From: Gammaproteobacteria bacterium
GTDB taxonomy: Bacteria; Pseudomonadota; Gammaproteobacteria; Steroidobacterales; Woeseiaceae
DNA: 64,000 nucleotides
NCBI GenBank assembly: GCA_022600955.1
Contig: JAHZJK010000025.1
Span: 1-64,000, forward strand
Direction: 5' to 3'
Shown piece after piece: positions 17,660-27,478 of the stretch (position 1 is the stretch's first letter; each line of letters opens with the position of its first letter). The position numbers were made by a program, and so were the translations under genes. The notes beneath the pieces are model-generated. The model did not search any database, was not told the origin of the DNA, and saw only the letters and a program-made list of their open reading frames with translations.

Positions 17660-18832
17660 ATGACGATTAGCGACGCCTACAGAGTGATTACTACTGGGCG
17701 AATCCTCAGCGGATTCGATCAGGACGAAGTTCGGAAGAACCTGGTCTCGGTTCTGCGCTTGCAGCCTGCGCAGGCGGAGCAATTTTTCGAGAAACCTCGT
17801 GTTGTGAAGAAAGATGTGAGTTGGGCCAGCGCCGACAAGCTCTGCAACCAGCTCGCACAACTCGGTGTGTCCGCAGAAATACAAAACCCCGCTCCGACGG
17901 CTGCGCACCAGGCCGACGAGTCGAAACCCGCGCGCCGGGAGGAACCGGCCCTGGAACTGGTTCAGGACGAGGGCGACGCATCGTCAAAGCAGGGAACTGT
18001 CGAATGCCCGAATTGCCAGCACATGCAAGCCAAGTCCGAGCAATGTGTGAGTTGCGGGATCTGGTTTCACAAATTTGAATCGTCAGCCCCGGTGTCGCCG
18101 CCCGCAAGCGCGCCGAAAGCGATACCCGTCGCCGCAATGCAGGCTGATAACAGCACGGTCGCGTCATCCGATGTCACATCGGAGCCGGGCGCTCTAAATC
18201 CCGCAGCGATCGCCGCCGCGGTGGTTGCGGCGCTGATAGGTGCCTGGATATGGCGGTTTGTTGCAGTCACATTTGAATACGAGTTCGCTCTTATTGCATG
18301 GGGTATTGGTGGCGGTGTCGGATTCGCCGCGGCGAGCGCAGGCTCACGGGGCATGCAGGCCGGTATCTTGTGCGCAATACTGGTATTCGGCTCGATCGTT
18401 CTCGGAAAGTACTGGGCGTATAGCGCGTTCGTCGACCAGTTTCAGGAGGTGCTCTCTGAAACCATGGAGTTCGATGACGAAATGAGCGGCTACTTCGAAG
18501 CAGAAATGGAGGACGCGCGCGTGCTCGTTAACGGTTCCGGCGGTGAGATCTTTATCCGTCGTTTCATGGTGGACCGAGGCTATACATTCGAATCCGATCC
18601 GGCCAGCATCAGCGACGCCGAACTCGCTGAGTTTCGCGAATACGTCGAACCCGCGCTACGCGAAATGGCACAGAGTCCACCGAACTTCGAAGAGTGGCAA
18701 GCGAACAGCGTCGACAGTCTCGATGAGATCTCGCTCTGGGCAATGATGCGCGAGGATTTCGGGATTCTGGATATCCTGTTCATGTTCCTCGGCATCGGAA
18801 CCGCGTTCCGCATTGGCAGCCAATGGGACTGA
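17660..18832 (+). CDS. Zinc-ribbon membrane protein, unknown function
   Basis: A 390-residue protein. The N-terminal 80 residues resemble a helical domain (SGFDQDEVRKNLVSVLRLQPAQAEQFFEK) seen in small bacterial regulators. A CPNCQ...CVSCG zinc ribbon lies at about 115-135, then an Ala/Pro linker and three or four membrane helices (about 180-260). A C-terminal soluble helical part ends in another hydrophobic segment (FGILDILFMFLGIGTAFRIG). No enzyme motif is visible. The gene is flanked by 230 bases upstream and is convergent with the large lipoprotein at 18856. Confidence 0.65.
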   Translation: MTISDAYRVITTGRILSGFDQDEVRKNLVSVLRLQPAQAEQFFEKPRVVKKDVSWASADKLCNQLAQLGVSAEIQNPAPTAAHQADESKPARREEPALELVQDEGDASSKQGTVECPNCQHMQAKSEQCVSCGIWFHKFESSAPVSPPASAPKAIPVAAMQADNSTVASSDVTSEPGALNPAAIAAAVVAALIGAWIWRFVAVTFEYEFALIAWGIGGGVGFAAASAGSRGMQAGILCAILVFGSIVLGKYWAYSAFVDQFQEVLSETMEFDDEMSGYFEAEMEDARVLVNGSGGEIFIRRFMVDRGYTFESDPASISDAELAEFREYVEPALREMAQSPPNFEEWQANSVDSLDEISLWAMMREDFGILDILFMFLGIGTAFRIGSQWD

Positions 18833-18855
18833 AATACGGATCGCGTTGATTCCAA

Positions 18856-21132
18856 TCAGGGAATTGTCACAACCCTCATTTTATCGTCATCGACAAAGAA
18901 AAGCGTCGTCAGATCCGGGTGGATTGCATACAGGAACATGCCGCTTTCAATTTCCGAAACCCCCGTCACGTCGCGGCGAGGGAAGAAATCGGCATAGCCA
19001 CCGTTGCCGTCCGGGGACCTCAGGTCCTTGGCCGTAAACCAGTAAATAGGCGTAGACATACCTGTGGTATCGAAATACAACACAAGCTCGCCATTTGGAC
19101 TCATGCTGGGGACGATTACATCACCGATAGTGCCCGCAAGTTGGAAACTGTCGTCATAAACTTGTTCCTGGATGACTATCGCTGTCCCGTCAAGGTTCGT
19201 TCGCAGGAAACCGCGTTGACCGGCAGTGATCCCGGAGTCCGTTATTGTATTGCTCGCCGTGTCGTAGGAAAAGAAAGTGTCCTCGCTGGCTATGCCGGCC
19301 TTTCCATAAGCATACATTCGAGATCCGTCCCGTGATGCTGCAACAGGATCAGAGTACAAACTGAGACGGTCGACCAGTTCGCCGCCAATAATTCGCGTTT
19401 CGCCGGTTCGCGGGTTCCAGATGTTATTGTTGAAACCGACGCTCAATAGCACGAAGCCGTTATTGAGGACCTCCATCTGATCTGCGCGAACTCTGAAGTC
19501 GTCCGGGGATGCATCGATGTAGTCGAGCGTGTCCGCGTTGAATCGAGCAATTCGAAAATCCGGTACGGTCGAAATTTGTGCGTAAAGCTCTTTACCGTCG
19601 ACTGATAACGCAATTTTACCGATAGTCTGGCCAGGGCCGTAAAGGACCGGTGGTAGCAGATTTTCAACTGTCCAGTTTCCAGCGTTTTCGCAGTAGCGTT
19701 CGATAGCCCTGGCATCATGATCGATCGCCAGCACGCAGTTTCGTTCGACGTCGAAGATCGGACCGAACCTGCTTCCCTGGGGCAGCGGCACATCAACTGC
19801 CTGGAACGCGACAGGGTCGACAAGAACGAGTTCAGCGTCGTCAAGAGCGAGCCCGTTCGTATGCGTTAGTTGCACTGCATGCCGGCCTGCAACAGCAGGG
19901 AAGGGCCCACGTACGACGATCTCATTTTCATGTCGAATCTCAAAATCGGTAACGGTCGTGTTGCCGATTGTGATGTCGCCCGGGCCCAGCGTATCCAGTC
20001 TCTCGCCGCTGATCGCTACATTGACGACGTTCCCGACCGTTTGTGCGTAAGGCGCGACAAAGCGAGCCGAGCGCGTGTCCTTCGTCAGATTGATTGGAAG
20101 ATCGATTGGGGTGACGGCCCCATCGCTCGATGTGAGCGAAAGCGTTGCCATGTGCTGGCCATTCGTCAAAAGGGCAACGTCTTGGTCAATTTCAACCTGC
20201 AATGCAGTGGAGGCGCCGGTACTCCCTGACGTCGGTGTTAATGTAATCCAGTCAACGTCGACGGCAGCATCCCACGGATAATCAGCACCCGTGCCGCTTT
20301 CGATTGTGATGCTTTGCGCGAGTTGTGACGGCGTTGATTGCGTATCGAGCACGAAATCCAGTGACGCTTCGTCGAAGTCCAACTCAGCAGCAGCGACCGT
20401 GTACGTCACGGGAACCGTAAGCGCCGCCGTGCCTGCCGTCGTGGTGAACTCGACCGAGGCGCCATAAGTACCGGGCAGATTGCCGGATCCTGTGAACATC
20501 ACGTCGATAGGCATCGTTGTGGAATTAGACGGCGTCACAGTGAGCCATCCGTTGCCGTCGGTGTAAGTTGTGGTAGCTGTCCACGCGCGCGGGCCGCCGG
20601 ATACGGACAGTCGAGTGTTTGCAGAAATGTCCTGCCGGTGCTCAGCGTCCAGATTGACTGTTGCCGATGTGAGCGTGATCTCAGTTGCCGTAACTTCGTA
20701 GGACGCCTGTATATCGATCGGGCTGCCGGATATCTGTGAGGTACAGGCCTGGTCGTTGCAGGCTTGAACGCGGACACTGCCCTGATGCGTTCCGAGCCCC
20801 AGGACATTGGGTTGTTCCGGAATGAGGTTTAGCGTTCCCGTCGTACCATTGATCGTCACGTCTGCATTGACGAACATCCCATTTGGCGGAAGCGTGACTA
20901 CCAAGACGACTGAATCTGTCGCACCGCTAATACTGCCAACCACCTGTACGGCATTCGGTGCACTGTTGTTAAAGTCAGCCGAGAAATCTACGGTCCGGTT
21001 CGCTATCGAGAAGCGTGCGTTCGCATTCGGTCCTGGAATGGAACCGCCATCACCACCGCCGCCGCCGCCGCCCCCACAAGCAGCGAGCATCAGCCCGGAA
21101 ACAACTACTCCTGTTCGCAGAGTCCTTTTCAT
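18856..21132 (-). CDS. Large lipoprotein with BACON-like and propeller domains
   Basis: A 758-residue protein. The lipobox AAC is followed by a run of Gly (Cys near residue 19). Residues about 35-140 form an Ig-like domain; 145-345 hold two BACON-like repeats (patterns such as WLTVTPSNSTTMP and WITLTPTSGSTGA); 350-440 an IPT/TIG-like segment; 440-758 a beta-propeller-like region with WTV, SVDGKELY and SPNGELVLYFD strands. GGAGGGGGAAATA precedes the ATG. It is most likely an outer-membrane or surface protein. It is divergent from the PKD protein at 21418, sharing a 285-base spacer. The ligand is unknown. Confidence 0.72.
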   Translation of the reverse strand: MKRTLRTGVVVSGLMLAACGGGGGGGGDGGSIPGPNANARFSIANRTVDFSADFNNSAPNAVQVVGSISGATDSVVLVVTLPPNGMFVNADVTINGTTGTLNLIPEQPNVLGLGTHQGSVRVQACNDQACTSQISGSPIDIQASYEVTATEITLTSATVNLDAEHRQDISANTRLSVSGGPRAWTATTTYTDGNGWLTVTPSNSTTMPIDVMFTGSGNLPGTYGASVEFTTTAGTAALTVPVTYTVAAAELDFDEASLDFVLDTQSTPSQLAQSITIESGTGADYPWDAAVDVDWITLTPTSGSTGASTALQVEIDQDVALLTNGQHMATLSLTSSDGAVTPIDLPINLTKDTRSARFVAPYAQTVGNVVNVAISGERLDTLGPGDITIGNTTVTDFEIRHENEIVVRGPFPAVAGRHAVQLTHTNGLALDDAELVLVDPVAFQAVDVPLPQGSRFGPIFDVERNCVLAIDHDARAIERYCENAGNWTVENLLPPVLYGPGQTIGKIALSVDGKELYAQISTVPDFRIARFNADTLDYIDASPDDFRVRADQMEVLNNGFVLLSVGFNNNIWNPRTGETRIIGGELVDRLSLYSDPVAASRDGSRMYAYGKAGIASEDTFFSYDTASNTITDSGITAGQRGFLRTNLDGTAIVIQEQVYDDSFQLAGTIGDVIVPSMSPNGELVLYFDTTGMSTPIYWFTAKDLRSPDGNGGYADFFPRRDVTGVSEIESGMFLYAIHPDLTTLFFVDDDKMRVVTIP

Positions 21133-21417
21133 TATTTCCCCCTCCCGGTTTGACCTTAACTGGCGCCTGGCACCGATTAGAGTATCGCGTGCTGTGCCCC
21201 GGAGAACAATTTAAACCTTGGTGCATTATGGTAAGAAAGCGACCGTCGCCGGGCGACCAGGAAGAATCGAACCTCGGTCAGACGAGAAACCTGCGATTCT
21301 ACTTGCAACGAATAGACCAGATATGGCATGTTGGGCGGAAGCACGGGCAGAAATCCGAGCCCGGTTTCCAACCAGCAACTGGTGCCCCGGCGCCAGCGCT
21401 ATCAGGGGAGATTCATC

Positions 21418-22809
21418 ATGTTTGGTCGTCGTTCGATGCACGTCCGTTCCGCTCTTTCCGCCTTTTCACTGACCTGCCTGCTGTTCGCCGCCACGGTGAG
21501 CGCCCAGATAGAACCACCGCCGATTCCAAATCACGGTCAGCAACCGCCCGTCTCGCCGTATGGCGTCTGCCTGACATCCAGCGTTCAAAATCCAAACTAT
21601 GACGCGTGGGATCCGTGCCTGAATCCGCCGCTCGCAGGAAGACCCGACTATTGCCCCGCGTCAGCTGGCAATCCGTTGGACCCGTTTGAATCCGGCATAG
21701 AGAATTATTTCCGGAATTTCATCGTTAACCAGGGGCTCGACGATCTGCTGAACGGGCTTCCTCTCATTGACGTCAATGACGTAGCGGGTTACCTCGCCGG
21801 GCAGGTCATTTCAGCCGCCGGGAGTGCCCTTGTGGGCTTCCTGAATGGCGACAGCGGCAATGCGGATGCCGCCGCACTGACGGTTGGGCTTTTCAATGAT
21901 CGACTCTCCTGGGCTGGTGACCGGCTGACTTCGCTCATGCTCACGACCGTTGCAGCAATCTCTACCGACCCGCTGTACGAGCTGCAGACCAGCGAATCGT
22001 ACTGTCTGCCGTTCGTTGCTTCCCCGGCAATCAAGAATGAGTGCCAGGATCTCGGTGGCGTCCACCAGGACCGCGGCTTCGACCTCGGCGTCATGAATGG
22101 TACTGCGAGTAACGGGCTGTACACGTTTACTGCGCAGGCCGGCGTGCCGACCGAGATCAAGGCGAATCGTCCCAGCTCTATTAGTCGTTTCTTCTATGAT
22201 TATCGCTGGATGTGGTGGTTCGGCGACGCTGTTATGGTGCCCCAGTCCGCAAACGAAGACGCCTACACGGTCCATACTTATCCGCTGCTCGGAGACTACG
22301 ATCTTTCCTTCGTCATGTTGCGAGACGATCTTGAGATCTGGTTCCTCAATTTCAGTGTTGGGGACAACGGTTTCAAATTGAAGGCGCCACGTATTAGTAA
22401 TTCCGAAGCCATGTTCCCCGACGCCTGCAACTACGGAACGATGCAGGTAGTGGAGAACCAGCGCCCCTACGCTCAGTTCAGTGTGGGGCCGACCAATATC
22501 GCGTACCAGCTTCGCTTCACAGCAGCGCCGTCCTTCGACCCCGATGGCAACCCGCTTGCTTATCTCTGGGTTTTAGAGGACGGCGGAACGACGCGTGCTC
22601 GGACCTTCACAAAGATGTACCCGCCAGGTCAGTCAACGGTCGTCGAAACGGTACAACTGACCGTCTCGGACGGCGCAAAAATGCACACGACAACGCGGAC
22701 GATCTATGCGACGCCGTCCAACTGTGTTCCGGTCGGTCCTCTCGACCCGATCGCCGGCGGCCTCTGTGGTGATGACTCTCGCGACGGGCCCGGGCTCCCG
22801 TTCCCGTGA
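21418..22809 (+). CDS. Exported PKD-domain protein
   Basis: A 463-residue protein with a signal peptide (about 1-29, ending VSAQ). It contains about twelve Cys in the mature part and a PKD-like domain near residues 355-440 (RPYAQFSVGP...FDPDGNPLAYLWVLEDG..VQLTVSDG). GGGGAG before ATG 21418 decides the start. The last codons overlap the next gene by four bases (GTGA), so both are co-translated. The enzymatic role, if any, is unknown. Confidence 0.7.
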   Translation: MFGRRSMHVRSALSAFSLTCLLFAATVSAQIEPPPIPNHGQQPPVSPYGVCLTSSVQNPNYDAWDPCLNPPLAGRPDYCPASAGNPLDPFESGIENYFRNFIVNQGLDDLLNGLPLIDVNDVAGYLAGQVISAAGSALVGFLNGDSGNADAAALTVGLFNDRLSWAGDRLTSLMLTTVAAISTDPLYELQTSESYCLPFVASPAIKNECQDLGGVHQDRGFDLGVMNGTASNGLYTFTAQAGVPTEIKANRPSSISRFFYDYRWMWWFGDAVMVPQSANEDAYTVHTYPLLGDYDLSFVMLRDDLEIWFLNFSVGDNGFKLKAPRISNSEAMFPDACNYGTMQVVENQRPYAQFSVGPTNIAYQLRFTAAPSFDPDGNPLAYLWVLEDGGTTRARTFTKMYPPGQSTVVETVQLTVSDGAKMHTTTRTIYATPSNCVPVGPLDPIAGGLCGDDSRDGPGLPFP

Positions 22810-23633
22810 CATCGAGGTCGGCGCGCGTCGCCGTGACGACGGCGATCGTGGCTGCCAGTGCCGTCGTCATTGTTGCTCTGATCTGGCGCGACAAGCCGGT
22901 TGATTTGCCTGAATCACCACCTGCCCAGGTCGCGGAATCTGACAGCCCCGCACTCGCTAGGTTATCGCAGGAAGCTGCCCCGACCAGCCATGCCGCTGAG
23001 GTCGTCGAGTCGGGTACTGTCGTTACGCAGGTCGATTCGCTTACGAAAGCCGATGCGTTCGATGCGCTCATGAAAGAGGGCATGGCCTCGGGCGGCGAGG
23101 CGCTCGTTCGCGCATTCGACATTCATGATAGCTGTCTTGCCGTGCCCCGATCTCAGAACGCTCTGGATGCGTGGTACGCCGACAACGCCTCCCAGCCCGA
23201 TACAAACTACGACCGCATGAAGCAACGCACGCGGGAGTGCATTGGCGTCCCCTTACTGACGTTCGAGACGCGGCGAGATATTCTTCGACCGCTCGCCGAG
23301 TCAGGCGATGTCGCCACGCAATTCCTGCTCGGCACGACGTATCCCTACACGTTTGAAGCACACCGACGCTGGCTCAGGAAATCGGCGGAGGGTGGCTATG
23401 CCCGCGCCATGGTGTTGCTCGCGCAAAGCCTGGCTGAGCAGGCGCAATCCGAGACCGCACGGCCCGAGGCCTACCGCTGGCTAACGCTCGCAAGCGATAT
23501 GGGACACTCGTTTGCCGCGTCCGAGCGGGATGTGCTGGAATCGCAAATGACGCTCGGCGAGCTTCGGCTTGCACGCAGCGATCAAACCCTTTCCACGGAC
23601 GAGCTGCTGGATCTGGACTGGTCGCCTCCCTGA
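22806..23633 (+). CDS. Sel1-like repeat protein, membrane-anchored
   Basis: A 275-residue protein starting at GTG 22806 inside the stop of the PKD gene. One N-terminal membrane helix (about residues 8-26) is followed by an Ala/Pro/Ser linker. Sel1-like helical repeats lie near residues 160-245 (GDVATQFLLGTTYP, GGYARAMVLLAQSLAEQAQ, EAYRWLTLASDMGHSFA). It probably acts as a periplasmic scaffold for its translational partner. There is no catalytic motif. Confidence 0.72.
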   Translation: MTSRSARVAVTTAIVAASAVVIVALIWRDKPVDLPESPPAQVAESDSPALARLSQEAAPTSHAAEVVESGTVVTQVDSLTKADAFDALMKEGMASGGEALVRAFDIHDSCLAVPRSQNALDAWYADNASQPDTNYDRMKQRTRECIGVPLLTFETRRDILRPLAESGDVATQFLLGTTYPYTFEAHRRWLRKSAEGGYARAMVLLAQSLAEQAQSETARPEAYRWLTLASDMGHSFAASERDVLESQMTLGELRLARSDQTLSTDELLDLDWSPP

Positions 23634-24045
23634 GCGACAATTGAAGTGCGTGATGTTCTGGCTGAATCTGAAGCGATTCAGCCGAAGATGAACCCAGCTT
23701 CGACACGCGTACATCAATCAGCCCGTCGAGGTGCCTGAAGTGCGTCAGCAATTTGCCGACTTCCTCGGCATCGGCACGCAGCGACCCGATCTTCTGATTC
23801 GATTTGGTCGTGGTCCCACGTTGCCTCAGTCCTTAAGGCGTCCAGTCCAGGACGTACTCGTCGGGACTTAACCCGTGTCGAGCGTTCTACTTGCTTATGC
23901 CACCAGCGGTAGAGCGAGCTCGTGACGCTCAGTGAATCGATCAACCGAAATTGCGGTCATCGGCGATTACTTATTGTATTGGATTAGGTGTTCCGCCAAC
24001 ATATTGATTTGTGAAGAAGAACAACAATAAAGTTTCGAGGAGCCA
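23634..24045. other. 410-base non-coding stretch
   Basis: A 9-bp inverted repeat (GGCTGAATC, six-base loop) at 23660-23683 follows the Sel1 gene and may be a weak terminator. The rest has no coding frame I trust; minus-strand frames around 23714-23944 look like random or decayed sequence. Confidence 0.4.
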
Positions 24046-25146
24046 ATGAGTCAACCTACCAAACGTTTTGCCTACTCGCCATTGATCCTGGCCTTCTTTT
24101 TAGCGACTGGTTGCGGTTCGTCTGCGACGAAATCTTCGGAATTGCCGACGGCGGTGGTTTTCCCCAAGGGATGGGCGGAGATACACCCAGGCATGAGCCC
24201 AGATGAACTTTTCAGCGTAATTGGCCACCCTGAGAAACTGGAATACGCCGAGCCAATCAACGGACCGGCAACGATAACCGCAACCTATTATCCATTGACG
24301 GAGTTCGTTTTTTCGAACCCGCTGAAAGGTTCGCTTCAGACAGGCGAATTGATTCTGAGTAACCGACTGCAACGTTGCTCCTATTCCCGAGATGAAAACG
24401 GTGCGTTCGAGGCATCTTTTCCGCTAACCAAAGAAAGAACAAAAGAGTTGTTTATAAACAGTGCTACACCGCTGGGCTTTATTGCAAAACAGCTGCCAGA
24501 TGACTATTCGACAATGTCCATGCAGCGAGATCGCTATTTTCCGAATCTGAAAATGGAGGCACTGTTGAGCGTGCGGTTTTCAGAGAATTCAGAAGGAACA
24601 AATGTCTACCTGAATACGGAGTCGACAGAGCTAGTCTGGAAATCCAGAGACCACTCCTATGCTCAGTCGATTCTCATGCACATGCATTGCACTCATACAC
24701 TCTTCGAGAAAAACTACGGGCCAGCAGCTCGCAGCACGGAGTCGACGACGAGTGATAGCGGGGCAATCGAGCTTGTGAACTACCGTATGGTGTCTTCGCG
24801 AGGCGCATCCGTAGGTGAATTAGTTGAATTCAAGATTGCGCACAGTGCGCCTAACGGGAGCCATACCTTTAGCAAAGGCGGGTCAGCCTGGGGCGTTGTC
24901 GCAAGTATTGAGCCCTATACGCCTGCAGGCGATGTTATTACCATTCGCTTAGATCGAATTCAGGCCGACGACGGAAAATGGTATGCAATCAGGCAAGAGA
25001 ACGGATCTGAAAACATCTCCTGGAGCAGTCACGATATTATCGATGTGCCAAAAGGATTGACGGTCGTTTATTCGCGGACTCACTCAATTTACCGCATTGG
25101 TGAAACGGTCAATGTTGTGGTTGGCGAGCCACTGAGCGTAGATTAG
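24046..25146 (+). CDS. Lipoprotein, unknown function
   Basis: A 366-residue protein with lipobox ATGC (Cys near residue 23) after a hydrophobic signal. The N-terminal part of the mature chain has a GWAEIHPGMSPDELFSVIGHPEKLE block, like the SmpA/OmlA/BamE-type motif (a G-M-...-V...G.P pattern). A beta-rich C-terminal half follows (SRGASVGELVEFKI...). GAGGAG precedes the ATG. The BamE-like motif suggests an envelope role but the overall length is much greater than BamE. Confidence 0.65.
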   Translation: MSQPTKRFAYSPLILAFFLATGCGSSATKSSELPTAVVFPKGWAEIHPGMSPDELFSVIGHPEKLEYAEPINGPATITATYYPLTEFVFSNPLKGSLQTGELILSNRLQRCSYSRDENGAFEASFPLTKERTKELFINSATPLGFIAKQLPDDYSTMSMQRDRYFPNLKMEALLSVRFSENSEGTNVYLNTESTELVWKSRDHSYAQSILMHMHCTHTLFEKNYGPAARSTESTTSDSGAIELVNYRMVSSRGASVGELVEFKIAHSAPNGSHTFSKGGSAWGVVASIEPYTPAGDVITIRLDRIQADDGKWYAIRQENGSENISWSSHDIIDVPKGLTVVYSRTHSIYRIGETVNVVVGEPLSVD

Positions 25147-25219
25147 CAACGCCGTGCTAGTCTCCTTTGGATTGCGAATTGATGGCTAGGGTCGTTGGGG
25201 CACTTACCCCAGAACTTCC

Positions 25220-25753
25220 TTAGTTCCAGAAGATATACGATTTACTCTCCGGCACTGCTGCGGAACGTGACGCCAATCGCTTCAGGTGGTCCTCAACCAA
25301 CAACGGAAATGCGCCGAATTCGACCGGTTCGCCGAACGCAGTGTCAGTCTGTCGGACACGATCTAACTCGGAATCGTGATGTTGCCGCAGGCCTGGGTGG
25401 CAATACAGCGCAAACGCGTAGTCACGCACCATGGCGTCCGGGTTGCTTGTCCCCAGACGAGAGGAGCGACTCCAATTCATTACGAACCAGGCTTCGACGG
25501 CTGTCGCGAGCGCGCCAAACTCTATCTGTTCGCCAGCCGATAACTCGGCGCCGTCCAAGCCTCTTCGCCATAACTCTCCTCTGCCTTGGAGAATTTCGGC
25601 TATATGCAATGACGAGCCCGCAACATCACCGTAAGTTTCGGTTGCCGCAATTCTCTGATCTTGTTGAAGTTGTAAGCCTACAAAGACCAGAGACGCGACA
25701 ATGGCGGTCATTCCAATAATCTCCAACCAATCCTTCAGACGTCCGCGATGCAT
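25220..25753 (-). CDS. Single-pass membrane protein, unknown function
   Basis: A 177-residue protein. AAGGAA before ATG 25753 sets the start. A short basic N-terminus and the helix WLEIIGMTAIVASLVFVGLQL are followed by a helical soluble part with QDQRIAATETYGD. I recognise this only as a frequent type of hypothetical protein in marine proteobacteria. It stands between two unrelated genes. Confidence 0.6.
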   Translation of the reverse strand: MHRGRLKDWLEIIGMTAIVASLVFVGLQLQQDQRIAATETYGDVAGSSLHIAEILQGRGELWRRGLDGAELSAGEQIEFGALATAVEAWFVMNWSRSSRLGTSNPDAMVRDYAFALYCHPGLRQHHDSELDRVRQTDTAFGEPVEFGAFPLLVEDHLKRLASRSAAVPESKSYIFWN

Positions 25754-26034
25754 TTGAAAGTTCCTTAGATGTGTTACCGGGGAGTCCAATCCTATCAACT
25801 CACGAGCCAATAGGCGCAGAGTGGCCCCGACTACCCGACGTTCAGTTCTGGCCAAAATTTGCCGCCTGGGCGGAGTAGGGCGCCAGGAAATACGGAAAAG
25901 TTAAGGTTGGAGCCACAGGGTAGAGCAAGCGGAAAGTCCTGCCCCGTTCGTCGCGCTGAAATCGAAGGTCAGCGTCACCCACTACTTGCCGCTTTGTCGT
26001 CTACATTTCGTAATGCTTGCGTGCAGATTGGACG

Positions 26035-27450
26035 TCACTCAATATGAATTTCAAACCACTGACTATCGCTTCGGTAATAGTGCTTTGCATTTCCCGCTTC
26101 GTAGGAAATCACCGCATCAAAGGGTACCGGGACTTCCTGCTTGCTTGGATTCACGAAAAGCCCAAGCAACTCTGACTCACCAGACGCTCCCATCATTGCG
26201 CTGTACGTGCCATCGACACGGAAGACCTGGCAAACGCTTCCGTCGGCCGAAATCTGGCTACGCAGTACCATTGTCACGTCTGGATCCGCCGATTCGATTT
26301 TGATCGCCGTTCGAACATTCAGGTCGGGAAGCTGCAAGACTGAAGTGTTGTCAAAAAACCCGGAAGTTGCCTGGGATGTGGCTGCGTTGCCACCATTGAA
26401 GACCATCATCGAGTTTGCGCCTCCCTCAATCGCCTGATACGGGGTGCCACATTCAGTGAGTAGGGCGTTCATACTAATGGGGTCTATTGTTGAGTGAATA
26501 TCTCCAGATAGTGAATCCAGATCCCGCAATTCGTTCCTCCGGAGGTCTGGACTCATCGCGATCATTGCATCGACAAGTTCCGCATTTCCTTTCTGAAGCT
26601 GCATCTGCAGTGGCGATGATCTCTCCTCGCCTTGGAGCATCGGGTCTGCGCCACGCTGAATGAAGACTTGCGCAAGCCCATCGTGACCATTGTTGAGCGC
26701 AACCCACAACGCGCTAACCCCTTTCTCGCCTTGCGAACCTGCACCAACTTGCAGGTCGATATCAGCTCCCGCGTCCAGAATCGCGTTAATACTATCTGTC
26801 AGTCCCAGCCGCGCCAGATGATGGATTTGATCGTAGCCAAAATCGTCGGACTGAAACAGGTCTGGCCGATATACCTCCAGGTCTGGTAAAAGTCGATCAA
26901 GCAGCTCTAGCGATCCGTTATTGCTCGCAACCCGAATAGCGGCATCGAGGGACTCTGTGCTGAGAGTCTGATTGGTACTATTGAGAATTGCGATCGCGAC
27001 TTCGGAGGAATCTCTCCTGATAGCCGTCAGCCACGGCGTCACTCCGTTGGCATCTTGTGCCTCAATATTTGCGCCCGCTGCCACGAGAGATCTAACAGCG
27101 TCGGTGCTCCCACCGCTAACAGCGCCGTGTAGAGCTGTGAACTTCGATGGCCCAATAGGGGTGTCCAGAGCAGCGCCTTTTTCGATCAGCGCTGCGTAGA
27201 CCGCGTACTGGCTTCTGTTGACAGCGAGCATCAACGGCGTGAAGCCATCGTCGGTCAGTTCCTCGATGCCCTTATCTTTTCTAATAAGCCGGAGTGCTTT
27301 CGACTCTTTTCCCTTTTCGATCGCCTTATGAAGAGCGTTGTTGGCAAATGCGATTTCTGCGCTTGATACGGTAAGAACAAGCATTAGCGTGCACAGCGCG
27401 CGTCGAAAAGCCCGGCCAGAATGCCCGTACTCGTTTCCTGGTTTGTTCAA
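26035..27450 (-). CDS. Exported ankyrin-repeat protein
   Basis: A 471-residue protein. I chose TTG 27450 because AAGGAG lies six bases before it and the resulting N-terminus is a good signal peptide (ending EIAFA|NN). An upstream ATG at 27501 would overlap the previous gene by 23 bases. Ankyrin units run from about residue 40 to 300 (DDGFTPLMLAVNRSQ, KFTALHGAVSGGST, NGVTPWLTAIRRDSS, GVSALWVALNNGHDG). The last 150 residues are a separate beta-rich domain. It follows the lipoprotein gene by 28 bases, so the two probably form one operon and act in the periplasm. Confidence 0.75.
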   Translation of the reverse strand: MNKPGNEYGHSGRAFRRALCTLMLVLTVSSAEIAFANNALHKAIEKGKESKALRLIRKDKGIEELTDDGFTPLMLAVNRSQYAVYAALIEKGAALDTPIGPSKFTALHGAVSGGSTDAVRSLVAAGANIEAQDANGVTPWLTAIRRDSSEVAIAILNSTNQTLSTESLDAAIRVASNNGSLELLDRLLPDLEVYRPDLFQSDDFGYDQIHHLARLGLTDSINAILDAGADIDLQVGAGSQGEKGVSALWVALNNGHDGLAQVFIQRGADPMLQGEERSSPLQMQLQKGNAELVDAMIAMSPDLRRNELRDLDSLSGDIHSTIDPISMNALLTECGTPYQAIEGGANSMMVFNGGNAATSQATSGFFDNTSVLQLPDLNVRTAIKIESADPDVTMVLRSQISADGSVCQVFRVDGTYSAMMGASGESELLGLFVNPSKQEVPVPFDAVISYEAGNAKHYYRSDSQWFEIHIE

Positions 27451-27456
27451 TCGGTA

Positions 27457-27462
27457 CTCCTT
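27457..27462 (-). promoter_or_regulatory. Ribosome site deciding a TTG start
   Basis: AAGGAG on the minus strand, six bases before TTG 27450. It supports the non-ATG start of the ankyrin protein over the overlapping ATG at 27501. Confidence 0.6.
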
Positions 27463-27478
27463 GCCGGTCCGGTTCAGA

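Noticed and set aside
20900..22800. Long alternative frames opposite the lipoprotein and PKD genes
   Set aside because: They are shadows of GC-skewed coding sequence; the annotated strands have signal peptides, ribosome sites and domains.
23714..23944. Minus-strand frame with a SSLYRWW phrase, thought to be a transposase relic
   Set aside because: The phrase is short, the rest does not follow any insertion-sequence protein I know, and no terminal repeats flank it.
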